Below are positions 48,601 through 60,973 of a DNA stretch of 64,000 nucleotides, one piece after another. Under the pieces are notes generated by a model that worked only from the letters and a program-made list of their open reading frames with translations, made no database searches and was not told the DNA's origin. The number at the start of each line of letters is the position of its first letter. Position 1 is the stretch's first letter. Origin of the DNA: Lepraria neglecta (lineage: Eukaryota; Ascomycota; Lecanoromycetes; Lecanorales; Stereocaulaceae); contig CM065652.1 of the NCBI GenBank assembly GCA_033220425.1, positions 4,464,001 through 4,528,000 on the forward strand, read 5' to 3'. Made by a program: the position numbers and the translations under genes.

Positions 48601-49230
48601 CTTAAGCTTATCCCTATCTCTATAGTATAGGTCTGGTACTATAACCTTGATCCTTTTTCTAGATCCTTCGTCTATAGTATAGTATCTCTGGCCAGTAACC
48701 GTTGAGGTACTTAGGGTAGAGTTTCTGCCTAAAGTTGTTGAAGAACTTATCCCTTAGGGTGTTCAAAGTGTTACGACCTATATCCGATCGTTTACCTAAC
48801 GGTAAGATAACCGGGTATAGGTATATATCTTATACTTCTATAGGAGAGGAGTTACTCAGGTAGAATAGCAGTCTTCTTCGAGTATAGGTAACCAATATAT
48901 TCTATGTTGATAACTAGTAAAGTATAGTGCAAGGAGTACTAGGAAGATTAACCAAGTAATGGTTTACTAAGTTGAATATACTATTCTAAATAGTAGGCAG
49001 AGCCCCGTATATATAGACATAAGAAATCCTGCTAAGCGTTCTATAATCGCTTGACCGCTCATCGCTCCGGCGCTTATCATTCCTGATCGCTTGATCGCTT
49101 AGCGCTCTAGCGCTCATTATTCCTAATCGCTTGATCGCTTAGCGCTCCAGCGCTCATCGCTTCAGCTACTAGTCCTATCTATAGTGCTTCGTCCTATAGG
49201 ACAGTCCTGTTAGAACCAATGGTTCTAACA
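42641..49230 (-). mobile_element. Gypsy-1, full-length Ty3/Gypsy-type LTR retrotransposon (fossil)
   Basis: Two 462-bp LTRs (42,641-43,102 and 48,769-49,230) flank about 5.7 kb. The insertion has a 5-bp target duplication TATAC and lies in Helitron A between the Rep and helicase parts. Order on the minus strand is gag (about 48.7-47.2 kb), protease (near 47.0 kb), reverse transcriptase and RNase H (about 46.5-45.1 kb) and integrase (about 45.0-44.3 kb). A purine-rich tract on the minus strand next to the left LTR marks the 3' end. Internal sequence is very close to Gypsy-2. It is heavily broken with dozens of stops and is clearly older, or more strongly mutated, than Gypsy-2. Confidence 0.88.
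43150..43678 (+). pseudogene. Antisense Cys-rich ORF in Gypsy-1 (counterpart of 55,304-55,831)
   Basis: On the strand opposite to gag-pol, just inside the left LTR, a reading frame ending VPRNSPQGS with an acidic, helical centre (ERELLNIAELEEDQRASSDA) is the counterpart of the ORF in Gypsy-2. It is broken. Its persistence in both copies at the same place suggests it is a normal part of the family. Confidence 0.6.
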
Positions 49231-50960
49231 TATACCCGTATATTGAATGAGTGTTTCGTCTACCGTATAGATATCCTCTAGAACTATAGGGACGAACGCG
49301 TGCGAGACCCAGTATTTCAAGCTGAGCAATATACTCTATATTTGATTTCTAGCCAGTTAGACTACCAGTCTACCGCCGAAAGTAGCCTTAGCCTCGAGCT
49401 ATTTAACCTTCCGCCGGTTATTATTCTATTCGATCTTCTATATAAATCGCGAATTTAGAACTATCTACTTCACGAAGAGATGTCTTATAATATTATACTA
49501 GAAGATATAGAAGTTGAATGGTAGAAGCTTAATACCGACTAATACCTAGTAGCCGAAAAGATTATAGCGGCGGTGGATAAGAATAAGAATAATGAGTTTG
49601 GTACGGGCGTACTATTCTTTTTGAACGGCGCTGGCGGTACTAGGAAGATTATAGTCTAGAATACTATTCTAAAGAAGCTCTATTCTTAGAAGCGTATTGC
49701 TTTAGCGGTAGCGTCTTTAGGTATCGCTACGACTCTATTAGACGGTAGACGTACTACCTATTCGCGATTCAAGATCCTATTAGACGCTGAGAGTATATCT
49801 AGTTGCGATATTTAGAAAGGGACTAACCCCGCAGAGTTAATTAAGCGGGCTTACGTCATCTTCTAGGACGAAGTACCTATATAGAGTCGTTTCGCCGTTG
49901 AATACGTTAGCTGTTCTTTATAGGATCTTTACGGTAATAATAGTACTTACTTTAGTAGTAAGGTCGTTTGCTTTTGCGGCGATTTCCGTTAGACCTTGCT
50001 AGTAGTCCAGGAGGGACCGTAGGCGTTATTATTAATACCTGTATCTAGAAGGCGGTATTCTAGGACGAGGTGACTATTCTTCGCCTTACTACTAATATAT
50101 ATCTAAGTAATTAAGGTCTTACCGAAGAAGATAGGCGGCGAATAGTAGAATTTACTAAAGCTCTCCTATATATTAGTAATAGTAAAGGTAATATAGTCGA
50201 CCTAGTTACTAAGGATAAGAAGACTCCCTAGAAATATAGATACCTACCTGAGAATACTATAGATATACTAATTAATAAAATTTATCCTACTATTGGTAGA
50301 GATCTTCTAGACCGGCGCTATCTAACTAAACGAGTAATTCTAGCTATTATAAACAAGGATGTCTAGAGAGTAAATAACTATATTCTCGACCGTATACGGG
50401 GCTACTACTATAAGTACTAGAGTTTCGATTAAGCGGTGAATCCTAAGGAAAACGAGATGTTCCCTAACGAGTACTAGAATAAATTCTATAAGCCTTTACT
50501 GCTACTATATAAGCTACGGTTAAAGGTAGGGACACTAGTAATATTGATAAGAAATCTAGATACACCCTGTCTCTATAATAGGACCCGTATTCTACTTATC
50601 GAATACGAGAGACACGTCCTTAAGGGTAATATTATAGGTAGGAGTTTCGACGGTAGCGAGGTAGTCTTATATAAGATCTCTTTATAGTCCAAGGATAGCA
50701 ATAAGTATATCCCTACCCCGTTCACCCGCAAGTAGTTCTCTATACGCCCTACCTTCGTAATAACTATTAATAAGTCGTAAAGGCAGTCGATGTAGTATAT
50801 AGGACTTAACCTACGATCCCGTCTAGCGTTTACCTATAGGTAATTTTATATTAGTAACTCGCGCGTTACTATAGAGTCGAATCTATATATAATTAGTCTA
50901 GATTCGAATGACTATATTAGGTATAAGCTTATGAATAACCCGGTCTATAAGCAGGTACTA
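49231..50960 (+). pseudogene. Helitron Pif1-like helicase region, decayed
   Basis: After Gypsy-1 the Helitron continues. The Walker A-like FLNGAGGTRK lies at about 49,618-49,650, RIALAVASLGIATTLLDGRR and YSRFKILLDAES follow, and the Walker B-like VIF-DEVP is at about 49,857-49,882. Then come LKVGTLVILIRNLDTPCLYN and the final helicase block with TFVITINKS at about 50,755-50,780. The order and spacing are those of Helitron helicases. Stops are spread throughout. Confidence 0.82.
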
Positions 50961-51652
50961 CTATAGGTCTAGTGCTCGTAGAACGGTTATAAGTTACTCG
51001 AAACGACGCTAAGCCTCTTTGGGAATATATATCAAACTCGTAGATTGCGGTAATCGACTTTTCAGTGCGATTCGGGGTTAGATTTTACTCGGTATAGAGG
51101 TCTAAGATAGCTATTGCTTAGACTTATAAATGGCGGCGACTATATCTTAACGCTTGAAGATATTAGCCAATAAGCTTGCAGGCGTATAGATATAGATTAT
51201 ATTATAGCCCCGATGTGGTTTCTTTGTAAATAATCGCGATGTTATTATTATATAACCTCGCTGTTAATAGGTACAAAAACAACTATTGCGCGGATAAGTC
51301 TCAGCCCTATACCAAGCCCGACTTTATGGCGCGCGTGTTCAACCAATTAGAATTTCACATGCCTAGCACTAGCGTAGGCACATACCTGGTACTAGCGTAG
51401 GCCTATAAAATATCTAGCCAACCGGCGCTAATTCTGGACCCGAGAAATAGCCGAGCGCGCGCGTATTTTTAAATCCTGGACCTTTAGGCCCGCTCCTTAG
51501 TATTAAAATCTTACTATTTTAATAACTTTAGAAGTATTAGAGTTAGAGCTTAACTTTATATATATAAAATATACTATAAATAGATGGCTTTCTAAATCCG
51601 CTTAAATTTTCTAAATCAAGTATGAAATAAGCGAGATATAGCCGGTTTTACG

Positions 51653-51686
51653 GTAATCTTCTATGAAGATTACGGGTATTTACTTG
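51653..51686 (+). repeat. Helitron A 3'-terminal hairpin and end
   Basis: gtaatcttc and gaagattac form a 9-bp stem with a 3-base loop, followed by gggtatttacttg and a host T. The same hairpin is at 52,051-52,071 (Helitron B) and 62,724-62,744 (Helitron C), read on the other strand. A terminal hairpin ~10-13 bases from the end is a Helitron hallmark. Confidence 0.8.
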
Positions 51687-52037
51687 TAGATAATATTATA
51701 TCTAGCGTTCTAAAGAGAATATATATCTATATAACGATATCCTACTATTACTATTACCTACCTATATAGAAGAGCCTAGAAGTAGATTAATCTATTCCTG
51801 AAGAAATATATAGAAGAGCCGAAGGATAATAATAATATAGAAATTAAAGTATAGATAGAGAGTATAGCTAGGTTTAGACTCGAAATCTGCCGTATATTTA
51901 GGTCGTCTAACGAAGTTAAAACGATAATATAAGTTATCTAATATCTTACTTAGAAGAAGTCTATATCTAAATATTCAACTTAGTTTTAATAGTATATAGC
52001 CAAGATAGATTAGCATAATAATATATTAATAACTATA
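51687..52037 (+). mobile_element. Gypsy-3 segment (gag part)
   Basis: A 351-bp stretch between Helitrons A and B. Its plus-strand translation resembles the gag region of Gypsy-1 and Gypsy-2 (for example KKYIEEPKD, IESIARF and EICRIFRSSNEV around 51,800-51,930). It is one of several pieces of one old Gypsy element separated by later insertions. Broken. Confidence 0.65.
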
Positions 52038-54455
52038 CAAGTAAGTACTCGTAATCTTCACAGAAGATTGTCGTAAAAGCGGCTATATTCCGCTATTTTT
52101 ATAGTCTATTTAGAAGTAGAATTATATTACGGTCTAATCTAGTCCTATATAAAGATATAAAGTACTAGAAAACGTAATTTTACTAATACAAGGGTAGACG
52201 TTTGAAAGTCATGAAATGGGCTTACCTACAGCCAATAGCGATAGATCTAACTCCTCGTGACCCGTATAGACCCTCTACGACCTCTCGGAGTAGCTCTATC
52301 TCTTTCCGGCTCTTCCTCGTCGTTATCGTACTTAGGCCAGTTAGGGTCCTAATATATACCGTGGTACTAAGTAGTTTCCTGCCTTATGTTTAACCTGCGG
52401 GTAGCGAAGAGATGTCCTTCTAGGAGCCTATTATGTCCCCGTAGCGGTAGACTATTATACTAGCTCTATTCTCTATAAGGGAAAGGTAGGATATAGCGTA
52501 GGGCTATATAGGATAATTACTATTTAGGTACCCTTATAAGGCCCCTACCCTTAACTTTAATACGAATATCTTATAGAGTACGTCCCTTCGCGCCGTCAGG
52601 AGGAGTAATTATAATATAGGCAACCTTACTAGATATAGGGCGATTATATATACCGCGATTAGTACGTCTAGGGTTATATTATATAATATAGACGTTTATC
52701 GTCTATAGAGGATATCTTACCTTATTATCTAATAAGCGTTCCCGGTAAGTCTTAAAGCTCTATATATAGAGGTTAATATCTCGAAGAAGTCGCTGAAGAA
52801 GAAGTACTATATCTATATTAATAGATCTTTCGACCTGCCTAGTATACGTTATACGGGTATCTACTTATTCCTAGCTAGTATCGATGAAGTAGCACTAGGC
52901 GTATCTCTTAGTAACGCCTTCCTCAGGCAAAAATAGACTAATAGCGTAATATATCCCCCCTTGGATCTTATATATAGTCTACCTAACCCGGTAATCTATC
53001 TTATCTACGCCCTCGCTAGTAAAAGAAAGTAGGTTATTATAGTTTAAGGCTCTCTTAATAAACGTAGTACTGCGAGTAGTCCGTTTTATCTAATAATAGC
53101 CTGGCCCAAGTATATCATCAGGGACACGACGGTTCTGGCTATCCTATATATATTCTACCTTATAAAATAGCTTATTTAGCGCGAGGACTCGACGCTTAGT
53201 TCGGGTAGTCGTTTAAGGAATTCGAAGTTAGGTAAGTTAGGTACTTGGATATTAATCATGCTATTCTAATAGTACTGCTACTATTTAGTAGAAAGACGCT
53301 TACCCTCGAAAGAGAAGGTATAGTAATAAGGGTATTCATTAGTTAGATCAAAGAACTACGGTAGTATAACGTGTTCTAGAAGATCGATATATACTTGCGG
53401 TAGCTGAGTACTTAGATACGTACTAGGTAAAGTTCTACTACCCTTATCTATAGTATTACGGCGCTAATATAGTCGACGGCAACGCCGCTGACGTAGTACA
53501 CGTTCCTCGCTATTCTCCCGCGCCCACTAGGTATATAGTTAGCGCGTACGTAGGTGATATCGCGGTTCTAGCGGTAGTGCTTCCTCTTTAGAAGAAGAAT
53601 CTCGGTACTTAGGTAGGCTTGAATCTTCTGGATTACGGGGCAGTACGACTACTTGAATAACTTGTTAGATATCTAATTGGGCAGAGCGAGGCCTTAGATG
53701 GGCGTTCTGCTGCTACGGTCGAATAATCTACCTCCTCTGCGTATTTTGTATTTCTGCCTGCTGACTTGTAGTAGCAACGTCAAACTCCCTAGCTCTTGCA
53801 GCGTTCCTAGAACGTTTGTTCCTTCCCTAATTGGTTGTCCCTCGGTTGATTACGTTCTCTATAACGTCTATAAGGGCTATAGACGAATTCTAACGCTTTA
53901 GACGGGTTGGACGCGAGGTAGAGGCAGGAGCGCTATTGTCAATATATACCGCAAAAGTAGGCGTCTAGCGCCGCTGACGCGCAATGGTACGCTGATTATA
54001 AATACTATCACGAAGACTAAAGACACCTTGCGTCCCTAGAGCCATTGAATAGGGATAAGAGGTAATAGTGCCAAATATATATAAGTTACCTGGTTTGTTT
54101 GGATGAGAAGGCAAATGCCAAGCTCAATGCTTGGCATTTGCCACCGAGCTTGCGCTGCCCGCAAAACATGGCGAAAACGCTTCTTTTACTCATAACTATT
54201 ATATAAATAGGTCGATTCTAAAAATTCTTGATGCGCAAGCAAGCTAATAATTAACTCCAACACTTATGAAATTAGCTCGATATTATATCACGTATATAGC
54301 GCGGGGAAGTACTGCGAAGAAGTGCGTAGCGTATTTAACTTTTGGTAGTTGAAGGCGCTAGCCGAAAGAGGGAATGCAGAATATAGGGCCAATCTCATTA
54401 GCTACAAGTGCGGAATTGCTCCGAAAGTCACGATAATCTATTATTAGAAGAAAGA
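52038..54455 (-). mobile_element. Helitron B, non-autonomous deletion derivative
   Basis: 2,418 bp on the minus strand with the same 5' end (TCTTTCTTCTAATAATAGAT at 54,455-54,436) and 3' hairpin (52,051-52,071) as Helitron A. It corresponds to the first ~3.3 kb of Helitron A without its solo LTRs, joined to the last ~0.15 kb. Rep and helicase are absent, so it would need enzymes in trans. The N-terminal domain at about 52,480-53,250 is interrupted by stops. It is inserted into the gag part of Gypsy-3, next to a host A on one side and a host T on the other. Confidence 0.8.
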
Positions 54456-54820
54456 TATCGAAGAGGACTAAAGGATAATATTAAGAATGAACTTATAAGG
54501 ACGGGTTATATTATTAATACTCTCGATAAGCTAATTAAAGAAGTAATCGAGATTAATAATATATTATTTGAAAGATTTATAGAAAAGAAGTATAATAGAG
54601 GAATTAGCGGAATAGGACGCTTGAGCTTTTTTACTAAATCGAAGAGCTACCGCCTAGGATATAAAGAACGCGATCTCTACGGACCAATACTAATAGAACT
54701 AGACTTTACGGAGAAGAAAGGAAAGTAAGCCTTTAGAGGGCCTACTAGGGGCAAGAAGTAGCACGAGGGCAAGAAAATACTAAAGTGTTATAGCTATAGC
54801 AAACCAGGCCACTTCGCTAG
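54456..54820 (+). mobile_element. Gypsy-3 segment (gag C-terminal part)
   Basis: The segment encodes a gag-like stretch on the plus strand (LKDNIKNELIRTGYIINTLD, then KLIKEVIEINNILFERFIEK) followed by the start of a CCHC zinc knuckle near 54,785-54,818, where Gypsy-2 has inserted. The homologous gag stretch is found on the minus strand of Gypsy-1 and Gypsy-2. Broken fossil. Confidence 0.72.
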
Positions 54821-55255
54821 TGTTACGACCCACGCCGGTTGGTAACCTAACGGTGCGATAACCGGGTGCGGGTGTAGATGTCTTATGCTTCTGTGGGAGA
54901 GGAGTTACTCAGGAGAATGGCAGTCTTTGCGGTTGGAGGTAATTAATATATTCTATATTGATAACTAGTAAAGTATAGTACAAGGAATACCAGGAGGATT
55001 AACCAAGTAATGGTTTACTAAGTTGAACCAAGTTGAACACGCTGTTCCAAACAACGGGCAAAGCCCCGTATATGTAGATATAGGGAATCTCTACCAAGAG
55101 TCTATAGTAGCCATGGTCGCCTGGCGCCCATTGCGCCCATCGCCCATGGTAGCCATAGTCGCCTGGCGCCCATTGCGCCCATCGCTACAGCTGCTAGTCC
55201 TGTCTGTAGTATTATGTCCTACAGGACAGTCCTGTCAGAACCCATGGTTCTAATA
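54821..55255 (-). repeat. Gypsy-2 LTR, left (3' LTR by gag-pol orientation)
   Basis: 435 bp starting tgttacgacc. It contains two ~45-bp units built on cctggcgcccattgcgccca (about 55,110-55,190), a TATA-like stretch (gtatatgtagata, about 55,068) and a terminal palindrome around cagaacccatggttct. It differs from its partner at 60,974-61,408 only by scattered base changes. Confidence 0.88.
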
Positions 55256-55303
55256 CTAGCCCCCTCCTCCAGATTTCTTGTCCCGAGAAACTATCCGTCC
55301 TTC

Positions 55304-55831
55304 ATGCCTCCCCGTTGTACTAAACAATCCTGTAATCCCACTATCCGTCACAAGGAATTGGCCTAAGGGTTATCCGAAATCGCTATGCGTCCCTGTTCTC
55401 AATGTGCCGCTGGTAATAAACAGTACTTAGTAGGTGCCGAGTCCGACCGGTGTTCGGGCTGCGTAGCTAGTAGAAAGAAATGTAACCTTATAGTATCGCC
55501 TGCTGAGATACGTCGTATTAAAAACGACTGAAAGAAAGTTTAGTCTAAGATAAAGGAAACCTAATCTAAACTGCTGCAGCTGCAAAAAGTATACGATAAG
55601 ATCGAGGATCAGAAGTAAAAGATTGTAGAGCGAGAGCTTCAGAATATCAAAGAGTTGGAGGAAGATCAGCGAGCTTCTTCCCAGGCCCCTGACGACCTTA
55701 TATTTAACGTCGGCTCCGAGTACTTCGATCTCCCCGACGGGATAGAAATCCCCGAGAGCTTTGACTGGTCTGTTCTTGTCTCCGATGAAACTCCTGCAGG
55801 CGTTCCCTACAATTCCCCGCAAGGTTCCTAA
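55304..55831 (+). pseudogene. Antisense Cys-rich coiled-coil ORF in Gypsy-2
   Basis: On the strand opposite to gag-pol, 49 bp inside the left LTR, an ATG opens a ~175-codon frame. It has a cysteine cluster (MRPCSQCAAGN, then DRCSGCVASRKKCNL), a charged helical stretch (ERELQNIKELEEDQRASSQA) and the end GVPYNSPQGS. The spacing C-x2-C ... C-x2-C-x6-C recalls fungal zinc-cluster-like proteins, and many fungal genomes have short proteins of this build that end in a similar PQxS motif (from memory). The frame is broken by a few stops. A matching frame lies at the same place in Gypsy-1. Confidence 0.6.
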
Positions 55832-58800
55832 GAGGTTCCTAGGTACTTTCCGTTTCGTTATACCCTTTCTATTTAACCAGATAGAACTAATTTCTTCTAT
55901 CTAGGATCCTCTCGACCTTATACTCTATTTCTTCCTTAACGTTATAATAAAACATTTCTTAGAGTAGTATATTGGAGTCTGCTAGCTCTAGAAGTAAGAT
56001 ATAGAATACTGGATATACTTTGGCGTCAGGTAGAAGCTCGAGTTCATAGTTAACGGCCCCCTTTACCTTCTTGATTAAGAATAGTCCGACCTTAATATAA
56101 TCCAATTTCTTACTTGGTCTCGTTGTCTTTATATTTTTTGTTAGGAGGTATACTTTATCCCCCTCTTTAAGCTAAGGAATATTCTTTCTTTTATTACTGA
56201 CTTATTCCTTTAATTTATTATTTAAGCTCTTAATCGTCCTTTATATATCCTTGTATAAATTCTTTAGCTCTTCTACCTTGACTAAGGCCTTCTCTATATT
56301 AGGTCCTTCTTTAGGATATAGAAATGTGTTTGTATTCTTTCCGTGATTGGCAAAGAATAGGGTTAGACCTGTCGTGTCTGATCTTTTATTATTATATACT
56401 AGTTATACTATTGGGAGTAGTAAAACCTAGTTATCTTGTTTCAGGTTTATATAATGTCTTAAGTATACTTCCATTATTTGGTTCGCACGCTCTATTTGTC
56501 TATCGGTTTGTAGATGGTATACTATTAATATCCGAAGTTTAGTTCCAATCGCTCCGATCAACGTTTTCCAGTAATTAGAAGTAAATAACTTATCTCTGTC
56601 GGATGTTATTGATTTAGGTATACCATAATCTCTTATTAGCTTGTCGAGTAGTACAAAGGCTAATTGATCTGCCTTGTATACTTCCTTGAACGGTATTATG
56701 ATTGTATACTTCGTCAGTTTGTCCATAATGACCATAATTAAGTCGAAGATATCCTGCGTAGCTGGATCCTTCGAAGGTAGCAGTTTGACTATAAAGTCTA
56801 TTGTGACATTATCCCATGGTGACTCCGGTACAGGCGCAAATTGAATTTGCCCGTACTTGGTGTATCGTGCAGACTTGTTCTGCTGGCATTGAATACATTC
56901 CTTGATATATTGTTTAACGCGTGTCCGAAGTTTCGGCGCTGCGTATCCTCTTCCTAGGAGTTCTATTATCTTAGATACTCTAGGGTGACCTTGTAAAGGG
57001 TCATCGTGGTGATCCCTGATCACTTCTTTAATATATACATCAGGTAAATAAGTTTTTTCCTAATATCTGAGCAATACTAAATCTAGTTGATCCTGCCTTA
57101 GCCTTGTTGCGAATGTATCGTTGTTGTAGGCCTTTACGATCTTGTCAGTTATATCAGGTCCTAATATACGAAGGGTCATTACTAATGCCTAGTACAGCAC
57201 TAATGATCTATCGGCTTCTCGTTTCAGGATTGGTCGTTCCGTAACGTTCTTTTCTTCTATATAGTCTAATCGTCTACTAAGCGCATCTACTCGACCATTA
57301 TCTTTCCCTAGGGTATAGGTTATCTTGAACTTGTATTGTCCGAGTAGTTCTGACTATCTAACTTATCTCCTGTTTAACTCTTTTGTCGTTGTGAAGTTAA
57401 GAAGATTCTTGTGATCCGTGAAGATGGTTAGGTCTGAGCAGCTCTCTGCGTATACTCTCTAATTTTGAAGTATATATACTACAGCAAGTAGTTCTTTGTC
57501 GTGTATATTATAGTTCTATTCTACTACTAACATTTTTCGTGAAAAGTAGGTAACTAGATACCACTTTTGGTTTTTTATTTGACAAAGGCACGCCCCTATT
57601 ACAAGATCCGAGGTATCTATTTTAATACAAGCCGGTTTGTTGGCTTGAAAGGTACAGAGTACTAGTAGATCTATACATGCTTTTTTTAACGTTTCAAACG
57701 ACCTTTATTATTCTTGTCCCTATATGAATCCGATATCTTTCTTGGTAATATCCGTAAGTAGAAGTGCTTTCTTTGAGTAGCCTTTAATAAACTTCCTATT
57801 AAAGTTAGCAAATCCTAAGAAACTTTGCACTACTCTGACGTCTTGTAGTATAGGCTATTCCGCTATAGCTTTGATCTTTTCTAGGCTTATACTAATACCT
57901 TTTATACTAACTATAAATCCTAGGAACTTAACAGAGTCCCTGTAAAACTCGTACTTTTCTGGTTTAAGGAGAAGTCCCGCTTACAACAGGCATTCGATGA
58001 CGTCCTGTATATACTTAACGTATTCTTCCTTTTTCTTAGAGTAAATCAAGATATCGTCGAGGTACGCTATCGCTGTTCGATCTAAGTGTACTCGTATGAT
58101 ATTATTAATAAGTGCTTGGCAGGTTACTAGTACGTTGGTGAGTCTAAACGGCATTACTAAATACTCGTAGTGGCTATATCTGGTTCGGAAGGTAGTTTTC
58201 CATTCTTCGCCTTCTTTCATCCAAATTAGATTATATATACCTCTAAGATCTAGTTTCGTGAATATCTTTACCTTGCTGAGCCGGTCCTATAGCTCGCTGA
58301 TATTTAGTAAAGGATACCGATTTTTAATGGTAATATCGTTCAACTTTCGATAGTCGACGTATAGTCTTAAGCTTCCGTCCTTCTTCGGCGCGAAGAGGAT
58401 TGGATAACCTACTAGTGATTTGGATTCCTGAATAAATCCTTTCTTAAGGTTCTCTTCGATATACCCGCGAAGTATAGTAAGTTCCTTTTCTAATAATGTA
58501 TAGATAGGTCCAAATATTGGCGCCTTGCCAGGTTCGAGTTCGATCTCATAATCCTATAGCTGGTGCTTAGGCAACGCTTTTACGCTCGTCTCTTCCTCGA
58601 ATAGGTATACCTACCATTTATATTCCCGAGGGATCGCAGAAGGTTCGTCTTTTCCTTTAATAGCTCTCTCTTTAGTATCCCGCTAACCCTTACTAGTAAC
58701 TAAGGAGTCGAGCCTTCTCTCTTAGAAGTCACTCTTATCATTTAAGAATAAAGTAATATATACTTCGACCGGTCTTCGGTTCTTTCTCTTATCTATTATC

Positions 58801-60973
58801 GTCTACTATTAACTAATAGGTCTAATACTAGTAATATTTCTAGATCATCCGAATTTAAGTTCTTTTGTCTTCCAGTTGATTTCTAGGTTATATTTATTTA
58901 ACCAAGGTATTCCTAAAATGATATTGTAAGTGGCCATCCTAACTATGTCGAATGTAATTTCCTTGTAGTATTACTGAATTATTACTAGTAGGGAGCGTGT
59001 TTCCTCCTCTACTTTTCCTATTAAGAATACTGACCTGTTAGCCAGGCGTAGCTTATAGGATAATTTCTTCTTTCGGGTTGGTAGGCCGCTTGAGTCCACC
59101 AAGTTCCTTAAGATAAAATTTCCTGTAGCCCCGCTGTCTATCATCGCTACGGTCCGCTATCCGTTAATATTCACTAGTATAATAATGTAAGTATGGTATT
59201 AGGCGGAACATAATTATTATTTAGGGAATAACGCATTAATCTCCTTATACTTCCCCGTAGTATAAGAGATCATTCTTTTCCCTGTAATAGTAGGAAGCTA
59301 TATACTTCCTTTATACCTTTATACGGAATATATTTATTATATAGGTAGCTATACTATAGTACTTGGTTATAAGCTCCTCTCTTAAAGACTTTAAGTAAGT
59401 TATTTCTTTCTTTTTCCTACTTTTCTATAAAGTATAGGAAGTAGTAATACTTCCTCTTACTCGCAAGATACTATTAGTACCTATCTTCTTTATACTTATA
59501 CTACTATATTTCTCTATAGTAAGCTTTCTTGAGTAAAGGTACCGTGTATTCTTTCGCCAGACAGCCCCTTTCCTCCCTGTATACTAAATAATCGGGTAGT
59601 GTACATTTAGTATATAGAATTTCGCTATATTGCTAATATTCCCTATTATACCGATAGTCTTGTATAGGTTCGTCCTATTTGGGTTTTATAGATAATTGCT
59701 TATTTAATACGCCTTATACTTTGCTTTCGATTTTATCGAAGAGTTTGTATTCATCTTCGTCCGATTGAGGTTCTTTGATTTCTAGTAATTTTCCTTCTAC
59801 TTAGGATATAGTAGATCCAGGTTCGGGTATTGACGCTGGTCTCTCCGGACTAGCTTTCCGCTGTTCCTAATCCGTCTTGTACTATTAAGATCTATTACTA
59901 TCCCTATAGTAATACCTCTATACTTCTTTATTGAATTCTAATTCGAAGGTATCGTCTTCCGAATCCTAACTCAATTCTTCTATATCGTAGAGTAGCTATA
60001 TTTCTTCGGAGTTTTCCTCGTTATCTAGAGGTCCTCCTTCTATTACGTTAATCTACGGTCGGTATACTATATTCTTCGACCTGTAGTCTCTAGCTATATA
60101 ACCCAGTTTACTATAGCTATAGTAAGTAATTACTTTCTTTCCCCCGTGCTGCTTTTTCCCTTTAAAGTTTCCTTTCTTCTTTCCTATCTAAATAAAGTTA
60201 ATCTCTATTAGTACCGTACTACGATAAGTATCGCGTCCCCCGTAGTCTTGTCAGTAATTCCTCGTTTTCGAGAAGAATCCCTTATGTCAGGTTCCGCTAA
60301 CTCCTCCGTTATACCGTTTCTCTATAGATCGTTTGAATAGCTTGTCGTCGATCTCGATCGTATTTTTAATAAGTCCGTCTAGAGTATCGATTACTCCTCC
60401 GAATCTTATAAGCTTGTCTTTGACATTGTCTTTAAGGCCTCGACGATATATCGTTATCAGCGTATTATTATCCTAGCCTATTTTAGTAGCGTATGTTTGA
60501 AACTGAGTTGAAAACTCTGATACTAACTTCTTCTGCTTTATATGCTAAATGATGCGTATTACTACGTTTACCTCGTTAGAAGGTCCGAACATACGGCAGA
60601 TTTTAACCATAAATTTTGGTATACTTTCTATCCATGACTTAACGTCGCCGTCTTTGTCGTCGTCTTCTATATACTTCTTTAGGAAAGGTTCGACCCACTT
60701 TTGGGCCCGTCCTCGTAGGTATAATATAGCGAAGGTAGTATATCTAGTTACTAGGAGCAAGTCTCCCTGGAATAGAAGGTACAGTTATACTTGCGTGAGC
60801 TATAGCTCAAGCTTATCTCTGTCTCCGTAGTACAGGTCTAGTACTATAACCTTGATCCTTTTTCCAGATCCTTCGTCTATAGTTTAGCGTCTCTAGCTAG
60901 TAACCGTTAAGGTGCTTAGGGTAGGGTTTCTGCCTGAAGTTATTGAAGAACTCATCCCTTAGGGTGTTTAAAG

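Larger units (their letters stand above)
37112..51686 (+). mobile_element. Helitron A, autonomous-type rolling-circle transposon with nested insertions
   Basis: The 5' end is TCTTTCTTCTAATAATAGAT directly after a host A. The 3' end is a 9-bp-stem hairpin (51,653-51,673) followed by gggtatttacttg and a host T. Both ends recur at Helitrons B and C. Coding order on the plus strand is a Helitron-like N-terminal domain, Rep and Pif1-like helicase. Inside it sit two solo LTRs (37,670-38,088; 38,752-39,267) and Gypsy-1 (42,641-49,230); without these the core is about 7.0 kb. The coding regions have many stops and are no longer functional, and the pattern (C to T and G to A) fits RIP. It is inserted in the gag region of Gypsy-3, which continues at 51,687. 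Confidence 0.85.

Noticed and set aside
51627-52090. Inverted sequences around 51,650 and 52,060 taken as terminal inverted repeats of one DNA transposon
   Set aside because: They are the 3' ends of two Helitrons lying in opposite orientation; the DNA between them is Gypsy gag, not a transposase.
53698-53901. 67-codon plus-strand ORF
   Set aside because: Antisense to the 5' part of Helitron B; no similarity or conservation in that frame.
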